Part shown: positions 48,201 to 61,497 of the stretch, one piece after another
How positions within the stretch are numbered: position 1 is the first letter of the stretch
Layout of the letters: every line of letters begins with the position of its first letter
NCBI RefSeq assembly: GCF_002443255.2
Contig: NW_019211458.1
Coordinates: 31,023,319-31,087,318, forward strand
From: Varroa destructor
Lineage: Eukaryota > Arthropoda > Arachnida > Mesostigmata > Varroidae
Length of the DNA: 64,000 nt
Direction of reading: 5' to 3'
Program-made: the position numbers and the translations under genes
The notes under the pieces: model-generated
The model's input: the letters and a program-made list of their open reading frames with translations, nothing else
Databases searched by the model: none
Told to the model about the DNA's origin: nothing

Positions 48201-50600
48201 CACATTTTGATTGCGAAAAGCTTCGGATAATCAAATGGTTAGAGAGCGCTTCAGGGATGCCTATCATACTATAATGTTCAGACTGACGTTTAAAATTTAG
48301 TTTGCTTCCAAACGCCATACTGAACACTATGTGAATTTACTGTTGCTTTATAGATTTACAGAAATCTGGACAAATTGATGGCATGGAAAAAAGATCGGAA
48401 TCCTAAAATGTAGTAAAGATTTGATGGGTATGCCCTGCCGCTTTATGTATATATAGTGTAAAGTCAAAGCACTAACTTTTACATAAGATGCGCAGTCCGG
48501 TGGGTGTCTATCTTAGTGTTGTACAGCGGTCATGCTCGATGTGGCTTAAATTAGCCAACTTCATTTTAAGGGTTGAAAATAACGCCCAAAGATGGTTCTG
48601 AACACAAAACCTGAAACATTTCAACGTTTAGAAGAAGATGACACATGTGAGTTTTTATTGAAGAAATATCTGTATATCTGGTTTTTTTGTAACTGCGTCA
48701 CTCTGATAAGTGATGTTTTGTACGGGGGCACATCAAGTCTGCTAGAATACGCTGAGCGCTAGCTGAGTCTGCGTGCACGGACGCTTCTTCTCTGCTAAAT
48801 GTTCCAATGGTTGCGCAGTAATCCTCGCCTTATCTAGCAGGCGCACATAAAGCAGGTCAGCATATGCATTTAGCAGATATTCGACAAAACATAGCGAGTG
48901 TGCAAAGGAAATTATATATATTTCCAATGTGGTGATTTCAAAACGACTTCACAGCTAAATTGTGTTCGCTGGTTCGACGATTGGTAAGAAAAATGCCGCA
49001 TTGGAAACGGACAGAGAAAAATGTAGATTACCAGATATAATAATAAGCAATTAATGTTAGTCCGCTGCATTGAATAGGGCATCTGCAACTAAGCCTTTTG
49101 AGTAAAGGCCACCGTAGAGAAGGACAGCTTACACTGTTTCTGCACTATACTCATTAGAAGCAGACCAGCCTCTTCATTTTTCGAGTTTTACTGATTTATG
49201 AGATATATTCGTGCGTTGGTTTGCTTCTGTCCAAAATCGCTGTTATCGTTTGAGAGATCGAAATCATATGGCCCTCCAGTTTAATATAGTTGAACGAAAT
49301 GAAACATGACAACAGCTATCCAAAGGAGAGAGAGATGATAATTATGATAAAAACACCAAGGGGCCAAAGGTTTGATGAAGGCCAACGGGGTAAGGGAAAA
49401 CTGAAAATGGCGAATCAACTGTAACCTTCTCGACGTGACGACGGTGTTAGGGGCTGGTTGGACTCATCCAACAAAAAACGAAACGTGGTTCCTTCGGGAC
49501 TTCGGTGGACTTCAGCAGCCGTCGGTCGAAACTTTCTCGACTACCTGTAGTGGGCTGTCGGATGCACGGTACAGATGCCTATTCACAGGTGCTGCTCACA
49601 AGCAACAGTGCAGTCACAGCCTAGAACAGCGGGCCAATCGGTAGTAGTAGCATGCTCGTACTCATAGCCAAAAACATAAAACCCAAGCCTGCCATTACGG
49701 CTATAGCTGTATGACTCGCTTCAGGGTCCCCCATCACAGCTTGCCGATCTCTGGTGACTGGGTTCGGATCCGAGAGCAAACTGTCCTCTGCAAAGGAGTG
49801 CAAACTACCGCGCGAGCTACTTAGCCGATAGAACTTTCTCATCGAATAGCAGTGTAGGTCAAATTTTGAAGTAGAGTTGCCCTGTTCCCACTTTGCCTAT
49901 ATGCCCTCCCACCGTAGCCTTGCTCAATGCCCTGTGACAACGTCTTCCACATCGGCACGGTTAATGAAATTGCTATTGGTAGTTTTCTTGACTGACAATG
50001 CTTATGCAAAAAATCAACATCAATGGGATGGCGACTCGTGGCCTTTTTTCAATATAAATAGGTCTATGGCTATCAGGCCTTACAAATAATAGTAGTTCTA
50101 CTTTCATTAATCCTTGTTTGTGGATAAAATAGTATTCGAGTGTGAGCTAGAGATAAACTTCTAGAAACGTAGGAAACGATCCACGATGGGACCTAACGAT
50201 GCTTGGTCTCAATTCCTACGTCATGTACTGCCGACCATAAATTTAATTCTCACAAACGTATATTTAATTCACATAAAATGGCTTTCAAATAATAAAGTCA
50301 AAGCACGACATACTAGTCACCTAACGTTTATGTAAATGAAATCACCATTTTCCATGTATTTTGTGTAGGTACGACCCGATTTTGATTACCTGGCCACACA
50401 CCATACGAATACCAGTAGTACTACATCTTATAGAACGATATCAGCACTTGTATCGAAATTACGCAGAATGCGCAGACTAGTTTCGGGTCAAAACATGAAC
50501 CCACTGTTAACTCCGGTACGTACAATATCGTATGTTGAACATGTAAATGCAGCAATATATGCAGCACCTTTGAGCTGAATCTCAGCTTAGGGGGTACTGC
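48201..50600. other. mostly AT-rich gene-free block
   Basis: No frame longer than 73 codons. A GC-richer island lies at about 49430-49900. Nothing else was seen. Confidence 0.55.
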
Positions 50601-52368
50601 TGTTGTTGCTGTGAACGAAAAGCCATAGCACGGCTGCAGTATTGAAATTCACTACTGTGTTGCATAGCATGCCACACTCCACAAAATGGCATGGCACTAA
50701 CGTATCACCAAGTCTGCCGAGGCAAACAGCGGTCAAGTGAGCGGGTACCAGGCAAAAGACAGACATGCAGCAGCCAACAAGTAGGAATATGTAATGCTGT
50801 TTCCCGCACTACGGCAGCCTGCGACCCCAACGTCAACCGACGAAACCGGCTCAAATGGGGTGATAGTACCCATGATGTGCCATACGCCAACCCAGTGCCC
50901 AGCTTCCGCTAGCGTTCTTTATGGGACGAAAGTTGTTTAGTTTAGCCAGTCACAATAGCGCTAGCTAGTAGACAGTAGACCAGCTGGACTACGAGGAAGA
51001 GCTGCTCGTACGAGAAGATTTTTTTTGCCACTAACTCTAATAACGATAGCGGCGGCGTTCGCTTCCGCGTCCGGAAATCCACAAGGCAAAGACCTCTCTT
51101 ATGCCGATGATTCCCTACACTCTAATTCTAACCAAACGCCCTTCGAATATCCCGCAAATTCCCCGGAAAGCCGAAATCCGCCAATCTAGCTGCCAATAAA
51201 AAGTTGTTGGAGACTCCTGCTACCAGTGCCAGCGTCACCGCGTCAGGCCGCGTCCTTACAGCAGACTGTACTACCGGTAACGATGCTCGCAGTTGCAACA
51301 GCAGCGGCAGCAGCACCGTAGTAAGCAGTAGAGGATTCGCAGGTCCATTGATTATGTTAATCGGTATGCAGCTATGAATGAACTACTCTGAGGCGCAGAA
51401 GGTCGGTAGCTTTGGATCGGGAAAAATATTCGACGGATAGGGTTTGCTTCCATCGTAGTACACAGCACGATGGCATTGACGATCGCTGCGGCGGCCATGG
51501 CGGGCCAGAACCGTTCAAACCGGTGGCAAATACCGGGGTTGTCTGCCGAAAACACACTGAAGCGATACCGAGACGCGAGAGTCGCGAACTACCAGCCAAA
51601 GCCATCGATGGACAAATGAGGGAAGGGTGAGCCAAACGAGGCTACGAACGCGTGCCTGTGAGAAAATTGCGAGCAATGGTTACGCCTGTAGTGACTGCGA
51701 CAGCGAAGCGGCAGGCATCTAGGGGGCAAAGTCTGGCAAAGGTTTCGTACACTATTAGGGCATATCCCAATAGTCGTCGAAGGGGAAACATGGAGCAGCA
51801 GCTGTCTAAACTAACATCTCGCCGAACGTGGGCGCATCACTTGGAGCCTGCTTGTCGATGCTAATAGAAGGCTTAGTGAACGCTGGGGCAAAGCTCCAGT
51901 TTGGACAAACTATGCCATGTTTTATTTATAAGAGGATGAAATTATTTGCGAGGGTGCGTCGGTTAGCTGGCAACCACCCACTGTAGTCTGCGCCTGTTTG
52001 CCCCCACACTAGCCATTCCTCTTGCAGCCTGGTCTGAATCGACACTGTACACCACAGCCAACGAGGTTTCTGTTCCTTACCGCTTAGGTCGAGCATGTCC
52101 CAACTCGCCACTATGCAGAACGCCTGCAGTTTCTAAGTAGATCCGACCTGCTGTTTTATACATAGCATCCACACACAAACAAATGGCTACAGGTAGAAAG
52201 GTCTGCGCACGTGAATATGATGATCAACCATGGAAGCGTTACTTCTTTTGTTCTTCTGTTAAATTATTTTAAATTTACCATTTTAAATGATCTGGTAGCT
52301 TACGGGACTACTTGGTATTACATACATGCCATAATTTATAGTCGAATCAAGTAGTTAAATTCGCGTAT
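50601..52368. other. GC-richer block then AT-rich, no gene supported
   Basis: Overlapping frames at 51352-51635 on both strands. Unrecognised. Confidence 0.45.
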
Positions 52369-52404
52369 GTAGGTTGCATGCTATCTCGTTAGCATACAAC
52401 CTAC
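52369..52404. repeat. near-perfect inverted repeat, 15-bp arms
   Basis: Arms GTAGGTTGCATGCTA (52369-52383) and TAGCATACAACCTAC (52390-52404) pair at 14 of 15 positions around a six-base loop. It sits in an AT-rich block. The stem is too short and the loop too tight for a standard microRNA precursor. Confidence 0.95.
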
Positions 52405-52474
52405 AGGTCATGTACGTTAAAAATAAGAAGCCTCGACGTTTCTATTATTTTATTTAATTGCTTGAATTGAATTC

Positions 52475-52490
52475 ATATATATATATATAT
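52475..52490. repeat. (AT)8 dinucleotide repeat
   Basis: Eight AT units, about 70 bases after the hairpin at 52369-52404. Confidence 0.95.
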
Positions 52491-54031
52491 AGTCAATAGT
52501 AGATAGCTGCCAGCTTGGACACGATTGGGCGGGGGATAAATGCCCAGGCCACCAGCCAACATATTGTCAGTTTCTGACCAACAGCATGGTTCATCATAAA
52601 TCGGTAACAGCGACAAAATCCGTGCCTAAACAAACCTGTGGAAGCGCTTGGATCACCTGTGGAGCGGCCAACTGTCCGAGCATAAAACCGGAAACAGAAA
52701 CCACCGGTCAGATTATTGCAGGGAGAAGATGTTTAGGACGAGTATTCTGCAGAAGGCAGGTCCACGGGACAACTGCTGGTACCGGTAGCGGCGTCAGGCC
52801 CACGGGGTTGCTGCAACCGAAACAACGGATGGAAAAGAGGCTCGGCTAAAATGAATTAGTGTTGGCAGAAGGAGGCGTGATCGACGAGGAAGACTAGACG
52901 TGTGGCGTATGAAAGCAGCATATACCGCACGAAGTGGCCTGATCTAGTCCGTACGTACTTTAAGAAGGGAAAACGCCGATTATGTACTGCGACGATTGAC
53001 GGTAATACAAGGAAGACAGGACCTTTGGAAAACTAGGACGATGACGCGCAGTTGCTATGGGGGTGGCCAGAGCACGTTACTATCGGCCATTGCGAGATGC
53101 GCAGCCGCACGGGGGATATAGTAGTACCGCGTGAATTCAGCATAACTGGTAGTAAGAGCCAAGCATTACGATAAAACAACTGCTCGGTGATATACGCCAG
53201 TCTCGAACCGATGGCCTAGTCTTTTACTATGTATTGCCTCTAGCCATCCGTCATTCGCAGCAATGGAATGGTCGTGACTTTTCAGAGCTATATACCTTTT
53301 TTTATGTATGGAACAATCGTTGATAATGTCTGCTTTAGAAGATGCGGCTGCAGCATTCCAATTGCTATTGATTCTCTATCCAGTATTTCGAATTCATTAC
53401 TTTTTGCACATAACACGAACTCAGAGTCCGCTGATTTTATTAAAAATATTTTTTGCACAAATACAGAAACGAAATTATACTAGAGACCGGCAATTATGCT
53501 GATCCAGCAGCCACTCTAATTTGCATGGCAGCACGTGGGGTCCTATCGCCAATGTAATATCGGATATGGGGTTCGGGCCCCGAGAAGCGTGTCACATTAG
53601 AGGCGGCCTGTGTGAAAGGCTCGATTGATAGCAGGCGATGGCTTTGTCAGACGAAAGAGCGTGTCCCCGCATAACGAAATGGTTTCACCTTTGCCACTGC
53701 TGCAGCTGATGCCCCCCTCCATCCAGTGCAGACATCACGGTTAGTGATCCAAGCTCCGTCCGGCATCTCGACAACTGGCACCGACGAAAAAAACGAAATT
53801 AGATTGGCCACGCAAATGGGAGACACGCCTATGCTCAAATAAGTTAACACCCTGCATTCATAGCGAACGGTCACATTACGAACGTACTACGGCGTGTAAG
53901 CTATAAATGACGAGAGTTTTTTGAGAATAAGCCGTTACAATGCCTACTGTTGTTACACCTGCGCCTATTATAACCTCTGGACCTGTTAGAATTGACCGCT
54001 CCTGGCTGCAAGCACTACCTCGAAGGGACAA
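52491..54031. other. no gene supported
   Basis: An 87-codon plus frame (52586-52849), Thr-, Gly- and Cys-containing, begins at an ATG but has no recognised motif. AT-rich at 53270-53500. Confidence 0.45.
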
Positions 54032-54268
54032 ATGGGCATTGCTTTCCTCTTTTGCCTTCAATCTTTCGCCTTTTCCGCTACTGCCTTAGACTGTATTAAC
54101 CACTGCAGCTATCTGGGACGCATGCAGCTGACTCACTATACTTTTTTCTTCCAGTTTTATTCCTGTCACCTCAACCCCATCCAGCGCTGTGACGTTCATA
54201 TAATGTACGTACTTCCTGGTGTTGAACGCTACGAGTCCAACGTTCTTGTAACTACCATACTAACATAA
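54032..54268 (+). CDS. candidate 78-codon ORF with signal-peptide-like start
   Basis: From an ATG, residues 2-19 are hydrophobic (GIAFLFCLQSFAFSATAL), resembling a secretion signal. Cys follow at about 21, 25, 45 and 53, and the frame ends in a TAA. A short secreted Cys-containing peptide would look like this, but the Cys spacing matches no family I know and the start context is poor (C at -3). The DNA here is pyrimidine-rich, which by itself produces Phe, Leu and Ser, so the hydrophobic start may be compositional. Confidence 0.1.
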   Translation: MGIAFLFCLQSFAFSATALDCINHCSYLGRMQLTHYTFFFQFYSCHLNPIQRCDVHIMYVLPGVERYESNVLVTTILT

Positions 54269-55235
54269 GCTATGTTGAGCAGCATTGCCCCATTCAACAG
54301 CTTCTATCGCCGTCTGAGTCAGGCTGCAGCATCTACAGACACTGCTGCAGTGAGCTATGTACATATCGCCTTGGCCCATGGTTTGGCCTTTTCCTCCGGA
54401 TACTTATTTAGCTTAGGTCCTCTGTCATTCTTGTCCACTAAGGCGAGACAGATGAGAAGACGTAATGAAAAGAAAGGGAAGAAGGTCGAAGCGAGAAAAC
54501 GGCCGGTGTCACTGTTCTGTGTATAGCGAAGTGTGGTATTCCACCGGGTGGATCTTACAGAGGCAGCTTCATATTTCCTGGACTCAACCGCTCTGCGCTT
54601 TTTCCTCATTCTTTCGCACTCCTTTTTCTCCGTGCTTTATTCATGCCCTTCTGTTTCGTGTTGAAATCCTTCATCTTCTTTTTTTCTTCAGCTGCCTTTG
54701 CTGCTTCTACAGTTTCAGCCACATCAGCCTCTGGCTCCATATGTGCCCTGCTTATGATGGCGAAGGAACTGCGCCATGCACACTCTTTTCGCCCGCGTGT
54801 GTTTGGTAACTCGTACACCAAGAAAATGCGACATCGGAAGGGAAAGACACGTGCCGCGACGTGTGGCGGAGCTGCAAACGAGAAGCCAACCGGACCAGCT
54901 AACGTATGTTGTCGCCCTCGGTCTTAGCCCAGCTGCTATCAGAGCCCTTATAAGTCCATACGAGAGGCTGCATAGGCACTTTGCGAGCCGCTGTCGCTGT
55001 CGTCGCTGCCGCCGTTGTCTTTGTCACTATCTTTGCTGGTATCGCTGAGTAACTAAAACAAACCCTTTCTTTCCAACGTTCTCCCGATGCCCTTACATTT
55101 TCGGGGCAGAAGGGGAGATATTCATCCACTGGGATGCAGATACAGACTGAATAGAATTAGGCATGGTAGGGATGTGGGGCCAGAGAGTGAGAGCATTGTA
55201 TGGGCATTTGTTTTAGGGAAAAGAAATGACGCTGC
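54269..55235. other. pyrimidine-rich block, no gene supported
   Basis: Pyrimidine-rich at about 54590-54720. Overlapping frames of 70-114 codons on both strands. Unrecognised. Confidence 0.45.
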
Positions 55236-55260
55236 GGGGGGGAGGGGGGGAGGGGGGAGG
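55236..55260 (+). repeat. G-quadruplex-capable tract
   Basis: Pattern G7-A-G7-A-G6-A-GG. Long G runs separated by single A satisfy the usual G-quadruplex pattern because the longer runs can be split. No gene start or origin can be tied to it. Confidence 0.85.
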
Positions 55261-56860
55261 ACTTTCCGCAAGAGGCCTCGGGCATGGTATCATAGAAGAA
55301 TAGATGCTATGGTGGTTGTGGTGCGACGGCCGCGTTACTGCCGGATCCGGCAAAGCAGCAAGCGATAGGGGCAAAGCAATGAGCAAGTGTGACGCGGAAT
55401 AAAGAGACTGACAACTGGCATGTTCTGCTGAGAGAGGAACGGCGTAGAGTCAAGAGGGGTTTGTGAGGACATACGGACACGTTTGCAGCAAGTCGCTCAC
55501 AGGACGGTTGCCTAGAAGGCGGGTAGACCGGGTGACGCCATTGTGCAGGGGTAATCGCACAGACGCAAAACAAAAGCGCGTTTATCCATGAGGAAACAAC
55601 AGCTTCTATTTTCTCTCGCTCGCTCTATCACGTTCTCTCTGATGCACTCCTTCTGCGTATCTTTCTGCTGCTCTTAGCTCAACTTACCTAACTTGGCCGA
55701 AACGGGCCTGGCCTTCACAGCTGTCTCATCCAAGTATTTCTCCCAGCGTTGCAGTTGCTGCTCTGCTACTATGTGTTAGCCGCCGCTGTTTTCAACAGCC
55801 AGAGGCTCAACATGGCTACAATGTAGGACTACACGATGGGTAATACTAGTAGTAAGAATAGCGTCACAACAGTAGCAGTAGGGAAACTCTCAGTCAGAGT
55901 TTACGACAGCGTACTGTTATCCCACTGATGGCAGCCAAACCTCGCCATTCCTCTCAGCTCGTGGTCCTTGTCCCCTATGTGAACGAACACGCGAACTGTG
56001 CCCTCTGCAGGCGTCTTTGCTTCTTTGCAGCAAGCCCCTACGGTTGCGCGATGAAACAGGTCCATTTCCATGAACGAAGCAGTCACCCGGGCTTTTCCTT
56101 TTTGCGTATCCCTCGTTCATCCTAGGTCTTCAAAATCATCGGCATCGCTGCGTTGATTGCTTGCTTGCTTACCGCATCCCACTAGGATCTACCTCGCCGT
56201 GACCTAACTACCACCTTACTACTAGTACTCTATGAACAAACAGGGCTATGGTTGCAACGTTTTCCTTTCGTGCTTACAGGGCTCGACGCCGTTTTGTGTT
56301 CCGCTAAACTGAAGCGGTAGTGCAGCGGCAGAAGATCCCGATGCTGCTATTACTGCCATATCATCACTGCCATAATCGAAACTGTGAGGCGCCACGCACT
56401 TTTAGCAGTGTGCATTGCTTTCTAGACCATACTGCTACTGCTTATGTTTTCTGAAGGATATCGGACCGAGGCCATAACCGGGTGGGCGAGGCTGAAGGCC
56501 GCTTCGAGAGCCTGCAAACGCCACTGGAATAGACTCAGTAGAAGAGGTGATCGACAGTAGTTGAATGGTGCTGAATAGGACATAGAAACAGAATGACAAT
56601 CTGTAAGGTGAAACCGGCCCTAAGATCACTGACTGTCGTACGAAGCTTCGGTGGCTTGTGTGGGTATTCAGCCGTCAACGACGGCAACAGCCCTTATTTT
56701 GTCCTATGTAAATGGCATCGAGCGTAAGCAAATACTCACTCGACAATAGCCAATTCCTCGTTCGTTCGTTCAGCTGTAAAAGCTCCCCTCTTTTGGTGAG
56801 AAGTGGCTGCCTCGCAGAAAATACTTGCTTCTGTATGCGGCCAGAAGCTCAGCTAGTCAG
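55261..56860. other. no gene supported
   Basis: Frames of 61-93 codons overlap on both strands. Pyrimidine-rich at 55595-55680. No recognised motif. Confidence 0.45.
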
Positions 56861-58560
56861 CAGCAGTCGCAGTGACGAGAGGTACTACACCGTCATAATA
56901 CGTACATGCATAAACAGGGACGGTGTCAAGGCAAAGGGATACCACACGGCTATAAGACAAAATCATCAAGTACTGTTATATAAAGTGTATTTACTGCAGC
57001 TAGCTGAGTAGGTGGTAATAAATATCTCGCAAATAGGAGACTGTCGGCAGTCTTTATTTAGCTTAAAAGCAAGTGATGCATGTCCCATATGCCGGGATAG
57101 GCATATAGAAAGCTGGTATGTCTATTCGAAGGGGGCCTTAAGCTGCGGACAACTATTTGGCTTATTAGCAATGTTTCCATAGAGAGACGCAAGCGTGAAA
57201 GGTATATATATACATTGGTTATTTTTAAACTGAAAAAATGGTGTTTATCGTTTCTACCTTTAAGGGCAACCAACGAGTTCGCCGCCCTGCGATTGTGTAA
57301 GTGTTGTTAAGTGCTTATAACCTCAAAAGGACTGCAAACGAATGAATGCCGTAGTAGATGTGAGTGAAATCTGTAGAGCGCGCTTTAGAGAGCCTCTTAC
57401 AAGGTATTCTGTAGAGAAAGCGTTATTGAGGGCATGAGGTAAAAATATTAGGGTTCGTCCCTCTTCCAATAAACCTAGGGTTAAATATCTCTGAGTCGGC
57501 TAATAATGATGTTAGTTTGCACAGGAAAATTATTGTCTGGGGCTGACTTTCGACTCTGGAGGAAAAAGCAAAGAAGAAAGATGTAAGAAGCTTTCGACTT
57601 TCCTCATTTTTCTTTCCCTACTCCCCCCCCCCCTTTCTCTCTATGGCCATCTGATCTTTAACGAGCGGAGCATACGACGGTTTTCGTACCTAAGAGATTG
57701 TGTCGTCCTAATTGAGAACAATGATACGTCCTTTCCACAGACGGCAGCAGCATCGATAGCCGGCTGTTAGAGTGTTGGCTTGGTGTAATGCATCTGCGGA
57801 AGCAGCAAACGAATGACTTTAGACCGAACTCGTTTTGCTTGAAGGTTAACAATGGCTGAGCAATGTACCTGAGTGACACGCTGTTCTGAAACGCAGAATC
57901 TACCTGAGCTGCGATATGGATCCTATGACATAGTACAGCTGAGCTAAGTCACCTTGTACTCTATATGTACTGAAGGACGTTTGCAAAGCACGCTCAGTAA
58001 CAACGTACAGCTACTCACGATTTTTACGACTCGCATTTAAACACTGATGAGACGAATCTATAGACATCAACAATAGCGTATCTTTGACATTTATACTAAA
58101 CAATAATCCCATGAATCTTTTTATAGTCTATCCACGGCTATCGCTGACACAATGACGTAGCGAGCACGACGCACAGGCGACCTCTGTGTCGGTGTGGCAG
58201 AATCTCCCTGCCATGAGACGGATTGGGTCCGGATAGGTATTTTACAGAAACTTGAAAAACTCAAGAAAGATATCAACGTCGCGAATTAACGTTCTATGGC
58301 GTCAATTTTCAGCGTTTATTGATACGTTTATATGCGTGTATGGCACATATTCTTGGCCCCGGCAGAGAAGTCACCCTATTGTGCTAGCTTTGTATATTCG
58401 TTCTATGTGCCTGCCTGATGATAGTCATGCTCCATTTGCCCAGAAGCCATAGTTCTGCTATGTGTTCACGTTAACTGAGTCAGCTGGACTATGTTATGTT
58501 ATTCCATCGCTGCAAACGTGCGTAAACCGCTATGACAGGGATAAGAAGATGCTTCGACGT
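56861..58560. other. AT-rich gene-free block
   Basis: The longest frame is 99 codons (56712-57011, entering from the previous block). Contains the C11 run at 57623. Confidence 0.5.
57623..57633. repeat. 11-base C run
   Basis: C11 within a pyrimidine-rich stretch. Confidence 0.95.
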
Positions 58561-60763
58561 TTGATTTCATATCTAAATTTGGAAATTAAAGGGGCATTTG
58601 AACTGAAAGGACTTTTCAATGGTAGCGACTTAACTACAAGGAAACCAACCGCTTGCCAACTGCCGACGACGATTCAGACATATAGAGAAAGAACACAGAG
58701 GGCTAAAAATAACCAGTTCACAGGCAGACGTTGAAAGTGTAATTAATAATAGGCAAATATTGTAGGTGGCGATGTTCGGATAAAATTCCTCAATGGATAG
58801 TAACGATCACTGGTTTGGCGGATCACTTCATGATTGGTGAAGTTTTTGACATATTGTGGTGCCAAACTAATGTGCCTGCAAGCACACAGATGGTCAACCT
58901 CAAATCATTCGAGCACTGGCACCTTGAAATCGAACTTATCACTTTTTCCATTATCATTTACCTAGCCATACGAAGTGCAAGCCAATAGCAAGAGTTACGT
59001 ATAGGCCAGCTAGAGACTTCCAAAATGCTGAAAAGCAACTACAATAAAAGAACTAACACAATTCGTCTCGATCCTAAGGTCGAAGCGGCTGCTAGTCATA
59101 CCACGTGGGCACGGCAGTCCTTTGCCTCTCCTCGTCGGCCTTCCGTCGAACATCCTATTGCAAAACCGAATATCGCATAGCTTTTAAGCCTTCATGGCAG
59201 AAACTAATATAATAAATCTTTCCATCCATAGCCATGAGTTGGCCTCAAGAGTTGCTTCTAGCCTGATTATTAGGAGTTACCCTCTTTCCTATTCCCAAGC
59301 TCCCGTTCGTGATTTTCTGCGGTGGCCTGGCAGCAACCGGGAAGCGTAGTCGCCGCATCAAGCCACATCGCTAGCGACTTTCGACAACGTAACTAAGTCA
59401 AAATGGCCCTGGAGAAACGCGGATGAAGGAACGTCATAAATTGTTCTACAAAAAGCGGACAGCCGACCGACCGACCGGCCGGCTGGCCTGCCGGCTACGG
59501 GCAATATAAAGTCACCATAAGAAAATCACATCGGAACAAAAAACAAATGCAGCCGTTGCAAAGAGGATTAATTCTGGAAAGGATCGAAGGAAAGAGGAAT
59601 GGATAGACGGTGTACTCTTTTCAGTCCCTGTAGCATCATTTTGTGATATCTAACCATACTGTCGAATTGCTATGCTCGGAAAATCTTTTTTAGCGTACCG
59701 TAACGAGTATAACATATAATTCCGCTGAGAATAGTTCTCAGACTCGAACCTGCGGTTGAACACAGAAACTTCAGCTAAATCATACCGCCTTATTGCGATC
59801 ATTTTACCGGTACATATCTTCCAGAATTGTTGCGAGAGTAAACGCGGAGCTGGTAGATTTTGTTGTACCTGTTGCTGCCGCTATGTTACTTTTTTGACGT
59901 CGTGAACGCGGCAGAACATGTGCGCCCTTCCGAGCTCTCATCTACTCGAGCATATTCTATCGTGCACCAGTAGGCATAATGTGAGAAAAGCAGAAAAGGG
60001 TTTGCTAGAAAACGCCAGTGGAAATTATATGCGTGGATATTGTGAGTCAACATATGGTGACCATCAGCTTCTTCTAACGAAGGTATTGCAGTGCTGTTAG
60101 CTGGTAAACAGGCGACACAAAATTTACCCGGTGGAGCGAACCTTGAAGAAAGTTTTACCGTTCCTCTCCAGGTCCTGCCTGCTTAGTATACAGAGCAGCG
60201 GCGTTGTGAGCATCGCCTGCTGCTAATTCCACTGAAGATTACTTTTACGGATCCTAATTATCTGTATCGGTTCGTATGTACATTGTCCATATGTATAGGC
60301 TTCAATTGAATATATAGTAGCAATGAGTACGAATGGCCAAATACTAGCCGCTGCTGCGGGCAAAAGGCTGCTGACTAGTCGGTCGCAGCTCACAGCGGGA
60401 TGTTGATTACCTCACTGAAAGACAAGAGCACATCACGCATTGTGCACACTTATTAACATCTTGGGAGTAAAGATGGAGTAAATGGAAATCTCGAAACGAT
60501 TCGCTACTCGTTGAATTCTGTTACCACAAGCGTGACATTTATCTATTAATGTTGGACTAAGTACGTAAACCTTGGAACGTTGACAGATTTACTATGTTTA
60601 AACTGTTAATCAATTATTAACTTCATAAATAAAGCAAATAAATCAGAGTATCAAAGGACGTCCCAACGGCCTCGTTAGGTAAGGTGATTGATGGTCGTGA
60701 CCTACAGCAGTGAGTGTCGGTACCTTATATGGTCTTACATAGCCATACAGACTAGAAACTCCC
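58561..60763. other. mixed then AT-rich, no gene seen
   Basis: A 90-codon plus frame at 58462-58734 is unrecognised. A CCGA tetranucleotide run (59463-59477) merges into GGCCGGCTGGCC-type words to about 59497. Confidence 0.5.
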
Positions 60764-60783
60764 GTCACACGATATCGTGTGAC
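60764..60783. repeat. perfect 20-bp palindrome
   Basis: GTCACACGATATCGTGTGAC equals its own reverse complement with no loop. Far fewer than one perfect 20-bp palindrome is expected by chance in 64 kb. It could be a dimeric regulator site or cruciform. It lies in an AT-rich block with no gene beside it. Confidence 0.97.
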
Positions 60784-61269
60784 AACCAAAAATTCTACAG
60801 AAACAATTGCGAGTTCGTAATGTGTACGAATTTCGTTCCTTTGAAGTGAAGAACCCATATGTTGTATCATAACATGAGTGTCCAATCACTGTCTTCTTCA
60901 ACGGTCCTTTAAGTGATCTAGACTACTAACGCGAGTCTTAACTTCCGCCAACCTAGAAAAACACCGCAGACACAGATAAACAAATGGTTTATGAGCCCAT
61001 TTTACTCTACATCTTTTACCTCGCTTTCATTTAGTAGTGCCACCACCTCGAACCACGGATGTAATTGTATCTTTTTTTGCTAAAAGCATTAGTCCTGACA
61101 ACCTCGTGTGCTTCTGCAATGGCAAGATACAGTCGGTTATAAAGTGTACGCACTATAGAAGTAGGATTGATTCCCATTTCAAATCGCACTGAGATGTCGC
61201 CCTACGGTGGCAGATGGACTGTGACCAATTTTAAGAATCGGATAACCCCCCAACCGGACCCTGGCGACC
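60784..61269. other. no gene seen
   Basis: AT-rich up to about 61130, then GC-richer. Nothing recognised. Confidence 0.5.
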
Positions 61270-61497
61270 ATGCTCGGTCAGAGAACTGTAGACGGACGCG
61301 TCGACAAGATAGCTCTAATCGGTACTTATTCCGTGAATTACCGTTGGCTACTGACACAGTCGAAGAGGAACAAGAGCATTTTTCTAGACCGGATACTAAA
61401 CGCATGTGGGGTCTTAACGGTAGCACTAGGGCAGCGGGGTCGAGGACGCGGGCTAACAAGTGAACGAAACTGTGTAATGGCTGTTTGTGGTTGGTAG
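61270..61497 (+). CDS. candidate 75-codon ORF, function unknown
   Basis: An ATG with A at -3 (GACCATG) opens 75 codons ending in TAG. The translation is varied and moderately basic (VDGRVDKIALIGTYSVNYRW near residue 7, SKRNKSIFLDRILNACGVLT in the middle, a GQRGRGRG run near 54). No domain, signal peptide or membrane segment is clear. A 98-codon plus frame (61167-61463) and a 147-codon minus frame (61202-61645) are open over the same bases, so at most one can be real and possibly none. Confidence 0.13.
   Translation: MLGQRTVDGRVDKIALIGTYSVNYRWLLTQSKRNKSIFLDRILNACGVLTVALGQRGRGRGLTSERNCVMAVCGW

Noticed and set aside
52369..52383. Resemblance of GTAGGTTG to part of the let-7 microRNA
   Set aside because: Only an eight-base match. 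The seed region is absent and the stem is too short for a precursor.
59735..59760. B-box-like GGTTCGAGTC on the minus strand
   Set aside because: The T stem cannot form beyond two pairs and no A box is placed correctly upstream on that strand.
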